This document shows positions 6,378 through 15,500 of a stretch of DNA of 64,000 nucleotides, piece after piece. The position numbers were made by a program, and so were the translations under genes. Numbering within the stretch: the stretch's first letter is position 1; each line of letters opens with the position of its first letter. The notes below the pieces were generated by a model. It ran no database searches and was not told the DNA's origin. It worked only from the letters and a program-made list of their open reading frames with translations. This DNA comes from an uncultured bacterium (GTDB lineage Bacteria > Bacillota > Clostridia > Lachnospirales > Lachnospiraceae), in assembly GCA_905214875.1 (NCBI GenBank), contig CAJMNR010000005.1, positions 1 to 64,000 of the forward strand. Reading direction: 5' to 3'.

Positions 6378-8951
6378 TTACCAAAGTCTCGACAATTGCT
6401 TTTGAGATAATTGCAAGCTTGCTTCTGCTTCCCTTGCAAGCGAAATCATCTCTTCATCAAATCCATAATGCCTTACTTCCTGTAACGTACGTTTTATGTT
6501 GATATAACATTCCTCATCGATTCCTTCAACATAACCTATTTCCGCCATTCCACGTAAAATCGTCCGTAACATTGTAAGATCCGATGATGCAATGCATACT
6601 CGAATGGAGTCCATAACATAACTTGCAAATTCCTCGGTCATTAACTCCTTTTGTTTTGCAAGCCTGCTCATGACAATCGACACGATTTGCGTCGTCAAGG
6701 CAGAACATTTCATGCTTAAGAACACCTGAAGCGTTACCTTGCTAAATGGTGCCAGTTCAAAGATTGCCATATAAATGCTCTTCTCGTAGTAAGAAAAATA
6801 CCCGGTTCCCACTACGCCTAACAAATAATTACTTCCGTCACTGTCCCATTTTGCAATATATCGGATAGCCTCCTTTAGCACAAGGCTTTCATTACGGAAT
6901 CCATAATACATCTCACTAAAATGCTTCTTACACTCGTACACAAGCGTAACAATCTCTTCTTTAGAAAAACCGTCCGATAGCTCAAATGCCACGGCATATA
7001 ATGTACCACGATAAACGTCATTTAGACTCAAATAAGACAATTCCTTCATGATTGGCCAATAAAAATCTCGCTTATTGTCTGCTCGTTGAATCGTCTCAAA
7101 ACTTTGCCTAATCTTGACGCGAAATTCATTCTTTCCCTTTTTATTCGACATATGTACAAGCATCTTTAAGTTATTTAGCTCGCTCTTTGCATTTAAGACC
7201 TGATTCTCCACCGTAATGATCTTCGAAGCCTGCGTCTTGATTTTATCCGCATTTTTCTTGTTCGTATCAATGCTCATAAGCGTCTTTGTTTCCACATGCC
7301 CTGTAACAAATGCCTCTAACTTCATGATCCTGTAGTTATCGATGGACACGGCAAATGAAATCTCGGTTCCTGCCGGATATACCCGGTCGAACGTTACGAT
7401 TCGGTCAGCCACCCTACGATTTGGCATATTTCTCGTATTTCCACGTCCTAAAAAGATTTCCACAATCATGGAATCACTTGTCTTTGCAAGATAGTATTTT
7501 TTAGCAATTTCTCCCGAATAATATGGAAGCTTTGTCCCTGCTTCAATCAGTTTTGAAACATACTCACCGCTAACCCCTAGGTTAATCGTATCATTTAAGA
7601 TTGTTCCCGTCATAAAGACAGGCTCTTTGGACGTCTTATCTGCCAATTTCTTAGTAACATTATATTTATGAAGACAATAATGATAGTACACTGCTCCGCG
7701 TGCTACAGATAAATCTGGATCTGCCGTCACTAACGACTCGATGCCAAAGAATTCATCGATTCTCTTTTTTACTGGGAAGAACCTGGTCATGCCTCCATTT
7801 AAAATAACTGCATCGATCTTAATGTCATTTCCGGCTTTTGCGAGCACATCTATGATTGGATAAATGATATTGTTCATTTCCGATTCCTTGATGGAATCAA
7901 TACGTTTCACATCGTCCATGGATAAGGAATTTCCCATGAGCGGCTCGATAATCTCCTCCAGTTCTTGAATCGTAAGCTCATCCGAGTAGCTGTAACTGTC
8001 ATATAAGTTTATCTCGCTAATGTCATAATAATAGTCATTTTCCAACGACTTTCCACTCTCTTTTGCGTGGTTATAATCATCCGTCATCTCAATTTTTACA
8101 CGTTCTGCCCTTGTACGAAGCTTACTCATGACTTCTTCCTTTCTTCTGTCATGAATATTCAGCTTATACATGTTCACGAACCGCTTGTACATTGCCTCCG
8201 CAATCAGTTCATCAAAATTATCTCCGCCAATCTGCGTATATCTTGAAATTGCAATGTCTTCGATATTCATCATGGTTCCATTGATATAGCCTACTTTATG
8301 AATCGTAACATCAAGCGTTCCTCCTCCAAGGTCAAACACAAGCACGTTCTTTGGTATCGAAAAATCTATGACATCCGCGGGAATCTCGCCTAACTCCTGC
8401 ATATGAACGATATCATAAATTACCGCTTTCGGCTCATATAGTAAGATTTCATGCTCATTATCTACATCTATTCCTGCAAGTTCGGCAGCCTTTAGCGTTG
8501 CCTGACATTGGTCTGAATCAAAGGACGCAGGAATCGTTATAATTGCATCTGTGATAGAATCAAGGAACAGTCTTGTCTTGGCACTCAAAAGCATGGTTCG
8601 TAAGATTTGCGCTGATACTTGGCTTGGTGTCTTATCCTCAATCTCCTCGGCAAGCTTTAGCGGCTCGTTCTTTCCCATCTGTGACTTTACAGACTTGCAT
8701 ACATATCCATATCTGACGCCATAACGGCTCTTTGCATAATCGCCTACCTCCGGAATAATCTCATTTGTCCTTAAATCCTTATTATAAAATACTACACTAG
8801 GTAAAACCTTTCCTCTTGCTCTTCCTCCATTTTCGATTTTTCTATCTACTTCGACAATCAAACATTTTACAGTCTCATTATTCGTGATATTTGCATAAGA
8901 AATCACGGAATTTGTTGTTCCGAGATCAATTCCAAAATAATAGTTTTTCAT
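6378..8951 (-). CDS. Divergent Hsp70 (DnaK-like) protein with long helical C-terminus
   Basis: The start is the ATG at 8949-8951, preceded by GGGGGAGGGG, giving 857 residues; canonical DnaK has about 610-640. The actin-like ATPase domain is complete: phosphate-1 loop FGIDLGTTNSV, the ITIPASFD strand, phosphate-2 loop VFDLGGGTLDVT, IGGDNFDE, and the adenosine motif LNGGMTRFFPVKK. A beta-rich region resembling the substrate-binding domain follows (about 430-560). The last 300 residues are helical and do not look like the usual DnaK lid. It is the third gene of an operon with the GrpE-like and beta-CASP genes, 14 bases after the former. The domain order suggests an ATP-driven chaperone with a special client rather than the housekeeping DnaK. 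Confidence 0.88.
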   Translation of the reverse strand: MKNYYFGIDLGTTNSVISYANITNNETVKCLIVEVDRKIENGGRARGKVLPSVVFYNKDLRTNEIIPEVGDYAKSRYGVRYGYVCKSVKSQMGKNEPLKLAEEIEDKTPSQVSAQILRTMLLSAKTRLFLDSITDAIITIPASFDSDQCQATLKAAELAGIDVDNEHEILLYEPKAVIYDIVHMQELGEIPADVIDFSIPKNVLVFDLGGGTLDVTIHKVGYINGTMMNIEDIAISRYTQIGGDNFDELIAEAMYKRFVNMYKLNIHDRRKEEVMSKLRTRAERVKIEMTDDYNHAKESGKSLENDYYYDISEINLYDSYSYSDELTIQELEEIIEPLMGNSLSMDDVKRIDSIKESEMNNIIYPIIDVLAKAGNDIKIDAVILNGGMTRFFPVKKRIDEFFGIESLVTADPDLSVARGAVYYHYCLHKYNVTKKLADKTSKEPVFMTGTILNDTINLGVSGEYVSKLIEAGTKLPYYSGEIAKKYYLAKTSDSMIVEIFLGRGNTRNMPNRRVADRIVTFDRVYPAGTEISFAVSIDNYRIMKLEAFVTGHVETKTLMSIDTNKKNADKIKTQASKIITVENQVLNAKSELNNLKMLVHMSNKKGKNEFRVKIRQSFETIQRADNKRDFYWPIMKELSYLSLNDVYRGTLYAVAFELSDGFSKEEIVTLVYECKKHFSEMYYGFRNESLVLKEAIRYIAKWDSDGSNYLLGVVGTGYFSYYEKSIYMAIFELAPFSKVTLQVFLSMKCSALTTQIVSIVMSRLAKQKELMTEEFASYVMDSIRVCIASSDLTMLRTILRGMAEIGYVEGIDEECYINIKRTLQEVRHYGFDEEMISLAREAEASLQLSQKQLSRLW

Positions 8952-8965
8952 CTTTTCCCCTCCCC

Positions 8966-10081
8966 CTATAACTCTTTCACAGTTGGCAAGGAAATCACGA
9001 CGTCTTGATACTTCCATCCTGGCCTGATGACAATAACCTCTTTTTGATCATAGTCATCTTTAAATGGTTCTCCAAGATAATTCATAAGCGCTACCTCATC
9101 ATAGGTTGCCCGAAATGTCCGATTTACTTTATCAATTGGTTCAATTCCATAACTGTTAATAAAGCGTATTAGTTGTTTAAAAATAATTGTAAGCGGTATG
9201 AGTTCCGAAGGTAGCTTTGTTTTATCCTTACGCATGGAAGAAAGAATCTCTTCTACGATAAGCATGCTGTCAAGGATATTCCCAAACTCCTTGGAATTCA
9301 GAGCGCTGAAGAATTCACTGACTGCCATGTTCTTTGCATCGTTAGCGCTAATCTCCACGCTCTCCTTTAATTCATCAAATAGTGACTGTACCATGTCTAA
9401 CGTATTCTTATAGTTTTCCAATTGGAATTTTAACTTTTCGATTTGCTTAGCCTGATCTTCACTTCCTTCCGTATCCTCACTCTGGTTCGTAAATTCCAAT
9501 GCCTTCCTTGTCTTCTCTATTACCTCCTTCGTTGACTTTTTGTAGCGGTACCCCATTTCCCTGCTTACTTCAATAAAAATTGTGGAAAGCATCTTACTGC
9601 AAAATCCCTCCAAGAAGTTCTCAAGGATTCCTAACAGGTGATCGCTATGAAATGGTTTCTCAAACACATATAGATATACAAACAAATATTTTGCTTTAAA
9701 GTACATCCGTTTTTCTTCGCTGTCCCGTTCTACAAGATTATCGATGTACTTTTTCATATGTATGGTCGCCTGTTTTTCTCCGTCTAAGAATTCAGAAAAA
9801 TCTGTAGCCGCCCTTCGTACGTTGCTCGTTATGTATCTGCATTTATTAGGAGTATTTAAATTCACCGCCCGAAGCAAGCTTTCAAATTTATCGAAAGAGT
9901 ATGTCCGATTATATTGCTTAAAAGACTCGTACTGCTCATATTTTGTCCCATTGGGCAGTTCCATTGCCACTCGCATAGCCAACCACTCATTTGTTTTCAT
10001 TTCATCCAGTGTAAGATTATGCTCCTTAATCTTGGCGAATTCTGTATCTATGATTTTATTGTAAACATCAAAATATTTCAT
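8966..10081 (-). CDS. GrpE-like nucleotide-exchange factor fused to an unknown N-terminal domain
   Basis: 371 residues. The N-terminal 200 residues are helical and not recognised. A Glu/Lys-rich coiled coil follows at about 205-245 (QIEKLKFQLENYKNTLDMVQ). The C-terminus resembles GrpE: a helical segment with FINSYGIEPIDKV (GrpE has GVEPI at this point), then VALMNYLGEPF, and a final strand region RPGWKYQDVVISLPTVK that lines up with the GrpE ending GYKLKDRVIRPSMVK. GrpE works by swapping ADP for ATP on Hsp70. Its place directly before the Hsp70-like gene supports this reading. The family call rests on motif resemblance only and should be tested by profile search. Confidence 0.62.
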   Translation of the reverse strand: MKYFDVYNKIIDTEFAKIKEHNLTLDEMKTNEWLAMRVAMELPNGTKYEQYESFKQYNRTYSFDKFESLLRAVNLNTPNKCRYITSNVRRAATDFSEFLDGEKQATIHMKKYIDNLVERDSEEKRMYFKAKYLFVYLYVFEKPFHSDHLLGILENFLEGFCSKMLSTIFIEVSREMGYRYKKSTKEVIEKTRKALEFTNQSEDTEGSEDQAKQIEKLKFQLENYKNTLDMVQSLFDELKESVEISANDAKNMAVSEFFSALNSKEFGNILDSMLIVEEILSSMRKDKTKLPSELIPLTIIFKQLIRFINSYGIEPIDKVNRTFRATYDEVALMNYLGEPFKDDYDQKEVIVIRPGWKYQDVVISLPTVKEL

Positions 10082-10108
10082 TCATGTTGCCCTCCTAAAA
10101 TCTATTGA

Positions 10109-11236
10109 CTAATCAAAAGAATATACTCTTTTGTCTTTACACTGAATACACTCACCAAAATACCGTCCCTGTATCCTTAAATCATCCATAAAGCATAACA
10201 TGTCGTTATGTGGATCCGAATGAACTACAAAGACCTTTTTAGGCCCAAACAAATACACCGTATTAACCAATTCGGCAAATGATGCGTGTAACGAATATTT
10301 ATCAACGTTGATACATTGATATCCTTCCTGTTCAATCTGACTAACCAGAATATGTTTTCCTTTTGGCTTCTCTACATAGCCAGTCAATTTTTCACTGTAA
10401 ACAAAGTATCCTAGATTAGAAAATGCGTCGGCGATCCGTTCGGAATCCCTGTCCAGATAAATCTTCACATTTACCTTCATCAGCTTAAGTGCATAAAACA
10501 AATCCAAGTGCTTTGCAATGCTTGTCGACTTCAGTAACACGTTTCCCCCATTTTTTAGTAGGTTCTTTATTCTTTTGTCCAACGCTTTATAATTAAAATG
10601 GTTTTGCACCTTGTAACGATATCCGTTCGTACCATTGATCACCAGGATATCAGGTCTAAGCCCGTCAAACTGCGGCTTATTCATTCCAAGTATGGTCTCA
10701 AAGCTAAAGTCTCCTGTATATATCAAAGACATGCCTTTTGTCTCTAGGTAGCTCATAGTTGCACCCGCCATATGTCCTGCGGGATACAAGGTAATTCGGA
10801 CGCCCTTTCGTTCAATTGGGTTGCGTACACTAACTTCTTCTATTCGTTTTAGTATTTCATCCATTTTCTCTAATTTTGCTTTTTTTATTCTTTCGTCGTC
10901 ATAATATGTGATACATCTTCCAAAGTCTACAAGCTGCATCTTTATTAAGTCTTTTGTGGTTTTTGATGCAATTATTATAGCGTTTTTTGCCTGTCCTGCA
11001 ATATAGAGAAGCGAACCAATATGGTCAAAATGAGCATGACTTAAAATAATTAAATCAATCTCATCAAGGTTATCAATATGCCCCTCATAAACGAGAGCCG
11101 AATAATCAGGATATACTTCGGATATGCCTTTCTTAGCACCTGCGTCAAATATGATCTTGACTCCAGACAAATTTACAAAATAACTGGATACTCCAATATG
11201 ATTTGCCCCTGCAATTGGATAGAGATAGTTCTTCAC
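10109..11236 (-). CDS. Beta-CASP metallo-beta-lactamase-fold protein (nuclease-like)
   Basis: 375 residues. Metal-binding motifs are visible: LSHAHFDHIG (HxHxDH), the later His in YPAGHMAGATM and the bridging Asp in YTGDFSFE. A beta-CASP cap follows, with VINGTNGYR at the motif A position, SLHASF at motif B and FVVHSDPH at motif C. Characterised relatives (RNase J, CPSF73-like) cut RNA, and some cut DNA. In those enzymes motif A usually carries an acidic residue (EST); here the position reads NGT, so cleavage chemistry may be altered. It is the first gene of the operon, 27 bases before the GrpE-like gene. The substrate is unknown. Confidence 0.85.
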   Translation of the reverse strand: MKNYLYPIAGANHIGVSSYFVNLSGVKIIFDAGAKKGISEVYPDYSALVYEGHIDNLDEIDLIILSHAHFDHIGSLLYIAGQAKNAIIIASKTTKDLIKMQLVDFGRCITYYDDERIKKAKLEKMDEILKRIEEVSVRNPIERKGVRITLYPAGHMAGATMSYLETKGMSLIYTGDFSFETILGMNKPQFDGLRPDILVINGTNGYRYKVQNHFNYKALDKRIKNLLKNGGNVLLKSTSIAKHLDLFYALKLMKVNVKIYLDRDSERIADAFSNLGYFVYSEKLTGYVEKPKGKHILVSQIEQEGYQCINVDKYSLHASFAELVNTVYLFGPKKVFVVHSDPHNDMLCFMDDLRIQGRYFGECIQCKDKRVYSFD

Positions 11237-11302
11237 TTTCGTACACCTCCCTTCAAATGCAACACTATTTTATCACAGTAATGTACGATATTTTGACGAA
11301 AC

Positions 11303-11360
11303 AAAAAAAGATACGAAATAAATTAGTATCTAAAATAGTCTAATTTCTTCGTATCTTTTA
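11303..11360 (-). terminator. Terminator of ung
   Basis: Long imperfect inverted repeat with AAGATACGAA and TTCGTATCTT ends, about 18 paired bases, followed on the minus strand by CTTTTTTTG. It lies between ung and the beta-CASP gene. Confidence 0.75.
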
Positions 11361-11389
11361 CCGTATACTTTTCTTTTTGACACGTTGTC

Positions 11390-12067
11390 CTACAGATTCT
11401 CAATCTGCCAGTCAATCGGTGTTTCACCATTTTGTTTTAAAAACTCGTTACATTTGCTAAAATGCTTGCATCCGAAGAATCCACGATATGCAGACAATGG
11501 ACTTGGATGAGGTGCTTCTAAAATCAGATGCTTTGGGTTCGTTAACATCTTCTTTTTCATCTGTGCAGGTCTCCCCCATAACATAAACACGATTGGACGA
11601 TCCTGCTCGTTTAATACTTTGATTGCTGCATCCGTAAACTCCTCCCAGCCTTGACCTCGGTGGGAATTGGCTTGATGAGCTCGAACAGTAAGTACTGTGT
11701 TTAGTAATAACACGCCTTCATCTGCCCACTTTTTCAAATACCCGTTGTTTGGAATCGTACATCCAAGATCATCCTGCAGCTCTTTATATATATTAACAAG
11801 CGATGGCGGGATATCCTTTTGCTCTGGAAGAACGGAAAAGCTTAATCCGTGTGCCTGATTCACGTTGTGATATGGATCTTGGCCTAGAATTACGACTTTC
11901 ACATCTTCAAGGTGTGTGAAATGGAATGCGTTGAAGATATCATGACATGGCGGATATACCACGTGGTTTTGATATTCTTCATTTACAAATTCATATAGTT
12001 TTGCATAATATGGCTTATGGTATTCAGGAGCTAATGCCTTGCCCCATTCTCCTTGTATGATTTTCAT
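11390..12067 (-). CDS. ung: Uracil-DNA glycosylase, family 1
   Basis: 225 residues, the normal length. The catalytic water-activating motif VILGQDPYHN and the C-terminal DNA-intercalation motif HPSPLSAYRGFFGCKHF are both present and intact. The enzyme removes uracil from DNA and leaves an abasic site, which starts base-excision repair. The SRAP gene 5 kb away acts on abasic sites, so the two may be functionally related. The gene has its own terminator downstream. No LexA box was seen upstream. No odd features. Confidence 0.97.
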   Translation of the reverse strand: MKIIQGEWGKALAPEYHKPYYAKLYEFVNEEYQNHVVYPPCHDIFNAFHFTHLEDVKVVILGQDPYHNVNQAHGLSFSVLPEQKDIPPSLVNIYKELQDDLGCTIPNNGYLKKWADEGVLLLNTVLTVRAHQANSHRGQGWEEFTDAAIKVLNEQDRPIVFMLWGRPAQMKKKMLTNPKHLILEAPHPSPLSAYRGFFGCKHFSKCNEFLKQNGETPIDWQIENL

Positions 12068-12110
12068 GTTTACTACCTCGATGTTTTGTTTTTCTATTTA
12101 TATTGGTTCA

Positions 12111-12365
12111 TTATAAGGCATCTTGTCTATAAATTGCAAATACCGTCTCTATTCTTGTTGCATCGTCCTCTTTATTCATGCTAAGTATTTTTGCATTAAA
12201 GTACGCTTCTCCCTTTTCCCCTTGTGCCAAATTCTCATTTAGATCTACCGAATTGCTTTCCACCTTTAAAGATATCGCTCCCAGGCTCATTCCAACAATA
12301 AGAAAGCATCCGATAGCAACAATGATCCAATTATACATGCCTTCACTTTTACCTTTATTTTTCAC
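12111..12365 (-). CDS. Small single-pass membrane protein
   Basis: 84 residues, starting at a GTG (12363-12365) with a strong AGGAGGGG 5 bases upstream. A hydrophobic segment at about residues 11-32 (YNWIIVAIGCFLIVGMSLGAI) follows a basic start, then a short outer domain ending RIETVFAIYRQDAL. I recognise no family. It lies between the jetC terminator and ung, where jetD would be expected in a complete Wadjet locus, but it has no Toprim or nuclease features. The good ribosome binding site supports a real gene. Confidence 0.65.
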   Translation of the reverse strand: MKNKGKSEGMYNWIIVAIGCFLIVGMSLGAISLKVESNSVDLNENLAQGEKGEAYFNAKILSMNKEDDATRIETVFAIYRQDAL

Positions 12366-12470
12366 CTTATCCCCTCCTAGAACCTAGTATGTTTCTCCCT
12401 CTTTTACTTACATATAATACTCTTCTTTTCGTATCTTTCCAATAGCTGCCCATTTATATTTTCACATAAC

Positions 12471-12503
12471 AAAAAAAGAGACCACCTAGTTATAGGTGAT
12501 CTC
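12471..12503 (-). terminator. Terminator of the jetABC operon
   Basis: GAGATCACCTA and TAGGTGGTCTC arms with a 4-base loop, followed on the minus strand by TTTTTTT. It lies 38 bases after the jetC stop and marks the end of the operon. Confidence 0.88.
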
Positions 12504-12506
12504 AGA

Positions 12507-12538
12507 CTGTAGACAAATAAAAACTTTCATCCAAAGCT
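12507..12538. repeat. Short dispersed motif shared with the 49.8-kb element
   Basis: The stretch beginning CTGTAGACAAATAAAAACTT and ending TTTCATCCAAAGCT resembles both ends of the structured element at 49794-49980, as if the latter had extra sequence between two halves of this motif. Confidence 0.45.
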
Positions 12539-12541
12539 CGT

Positions 12542-15500
12542 CTATTGTGATATATATTCTTTTTCTAATTCTTCCTCACCATCATCAAGTAGTTCATGGA
12601 ACTCGCTCTTTTCAAATGGCTGAATAGAAATATAGGATTTGTTAGGGTTTGCAAATACAAATGTCTTATCGACACTTTCTACATAGTTTTGCATCTTATC
12701 GTTTGTCGCACTGATGATTGCCTGGAATCCAAGCTTACGTATTAATTCTACGCAGCTTGCAACCTTTTCCCCATCCATCTTAGAGAATGCTTCATCAAGA
12801 ACAACAAGTCTTGGAGTAACACGTCTTCTTACGTTCTTTCTAAGACTTACTTTATACACTTCTGCAAAACTTGCAAGTAAGGCAACGTATAATGGGTTTT
12901 GCCCCTCACCACCGGAGTTCTTCGTAAGCATCTTGCTAAGTCTCATCGGTGGCATGCCTTCAATGATTTGTTCCATATCGAAGGACAAGTACGTTCTGTA
13001 ATCGGCATATTTTTCGATATTTCTTCTTGCTTCCTCTAGCTGTTCTTTGTCACAGTCTTCTGGAGGCATAAAGATATCGATTAACTCATTGATCAGTTCA
13101 TTATACTTATCTTCATGGCTTTGGGAGAATAAATCCATCTGGTTTTCCATATGGTTGGATAAACGTTTTGGATTGATTTCTAAGTTCTCGTCCATAAACA
13201 TCGTATAGAACTTACCGTCTTCCCCTTTATTCTTTTCGATGACGAAACGGTATCTTTCCTTACCGAAGTCCGTCTTCTTAAGGATCTGGTTTAAGTCCTC
13301 TTTCTGTTGCATTGCCTCTTTAATGGCATCTCTGATCTTGTAGACAAAGTCTGTCTTAAAGTGATCTACTGCCTTTTTCGCTTGCTCTCCGGCTTTCTTC
13401 ATGAATTCGAGAAGTTTTTCGCTCTTAAGTTTCGTATAAAGCGCCTCATATGCCTCGTTATCCTTTGCGGTAATGGAGAATCCTCTAAAGCTGTATTCAC
13501 TTAAGTAACGTTCTCTTTCTGCCGTTACTGCCGCAAATGCTTTCTCATTTACTTCGCTTTCCTTCTTAAGAAGTCCTTCTAAGCTTCCACGAATACGTTC
13601 TAATGCATATACTTCATTCTTTGTCATAAACGCCTTGTATTCTGCATCCTTTTCAGCGTCAAATACAAATGTGCTCTTTGTTTCATTATACTGTTCCATT
13701 AGGAATACAAATTGTGACTTTAAGTGTTCAAGGTCACGCTCTTTTGTCTGCTTGTCTGACATTGCAGAGGATAAGCGTTTGGAATACGTATCCACTTCTT
13801 CTGCTAGACGGATTTCTTCTTCCTTCCATAAGGATAAGTCTTTTGTCTTAAGCTCATTGATTTTTTCTTGAATGCCGCTAATTTTTTCTTCTAATGGTGC
13901 AATCTTTGCGATATCGTCAAGATATTCCATATAGTAGCTATTTTCTTTTTCTAAATACTCTAAGCTTAATATAGAATTGATCTTATCCATTGCTTCTTCA
14001 AATGGATACAGTCTTGCCTTCATTTCTTCGTACGAATTCGTAAGCGTTGCTAAACGTCTTTGGATCGAGGACTGGCCAATATATGCAAATTTGTGATAAT
14101 GCTTTGGATCGATATGCTTGATTCCATAATTGTGATATAGCACACATTCCTTTGTGATTCCGCTTCTTTGGCTACGAAGTTCGTCCATGGATTCGCAACG
14201 AATCACATTGCCCATTAAGAAGTCGACATACGCCTGCACATAAGGAAGGGAAGTCGTAACCACCGTGCTTAACGCATTTTCCTTTGGCTCACGTCTATTC
14301 TCAAGTACCTTTTCCGTATCGATGACTACGATGTTATGATACTGTTTTGCATCCATCTTCTCATAGATTGCCATGGCTTGTTTTACATAAGCTGGTTCCA
14401 CGCATAAGGCAAGCTTATTGTTGCTCATAAAGCCTTCTACCGCATTTAGCCATTCTTCCTCTTTGACATCGATTAAATCGGCTAAGATATTTACTTCGAT
14501 TTCTTTTCCTGTTTCTTTTTTAAGCTCTTCTTTAATATGCTCTTTTGCTTCGACTAATTCTTTCTGGTATGCCTTCTTACCGCTTTGTAATGTAGAAATC
14601 TCTTTCTTCGCCTCGGCACATTCTTCTTTTAATTGGTTGTAAGATGCTCGCTGTTCGTCTAGCTTCGCAATTTCCGCCTTACGGATCTTCGCTAATTCTT
14701 CTCGAATCCTATTAAGTTCTTCTTCCGTAATCGTTCCTGCTTCTACCTTTTCAAATAAAGGAAGTAAGCCGCTTACGTCGATTCCATCAACAAATTTCCA
14801 GAACATCAGGCTTTGGGCAATACGGTCATATTCTAAGCGACTCTTATGATATCTCGCTACGAGCTCGCTTAATGATTTTTCTTCTGCTGCCAAATGATCA
14901 AATCCACTGTTTTTAATAGCAGTCTTTACATTTACCTGTTCTTCCTGAAGCGCTTTTACTTTCTCTTCAAAACGTTTCGTATCTGCAGTGAGCTCCACTA
15001 AATCTTTTTGATAAAGTTCCTGCTTTGACTGATTCGTCTGTAAGGAATCATTTAAAAGGTCTAGCTTTAATTGTTGTAGCGAATACTTGTATTGGTCAAT
15101 TGCCTTGTTGGACGCATCATATACGCTGTATTTTTCACGAATCTTTTCTAGCTGTTCGATTTCTGACTTGGTATCTTCTAACTTACGTTTTAGACGCACA
15201 TACTGGATAACGCTTTCCTGCATGTCTTCAATATGGATGTCTTTTTCCACACAGATAAATTCTTTTACGAAGTCTTCCAGCTTTGTATCCATACGGAAGC
15301 TGATTGCCTTCTTAAATAACATTGGGAACTTTCTTTCGTCAAGTCCGCCAAGATACGTCTCATAAAGACGTGTTCTGAATTTATCGTTGGTACGACTAAA
15401 CCACCAGTCTTCCTGTTCAAACTTTCTTGAAAGGTATTCTTTTACTTGGTTGCAAGTCATCGTCTTCTTCTCATAGCGATAACCGTTGCTAAGGAGTTTT

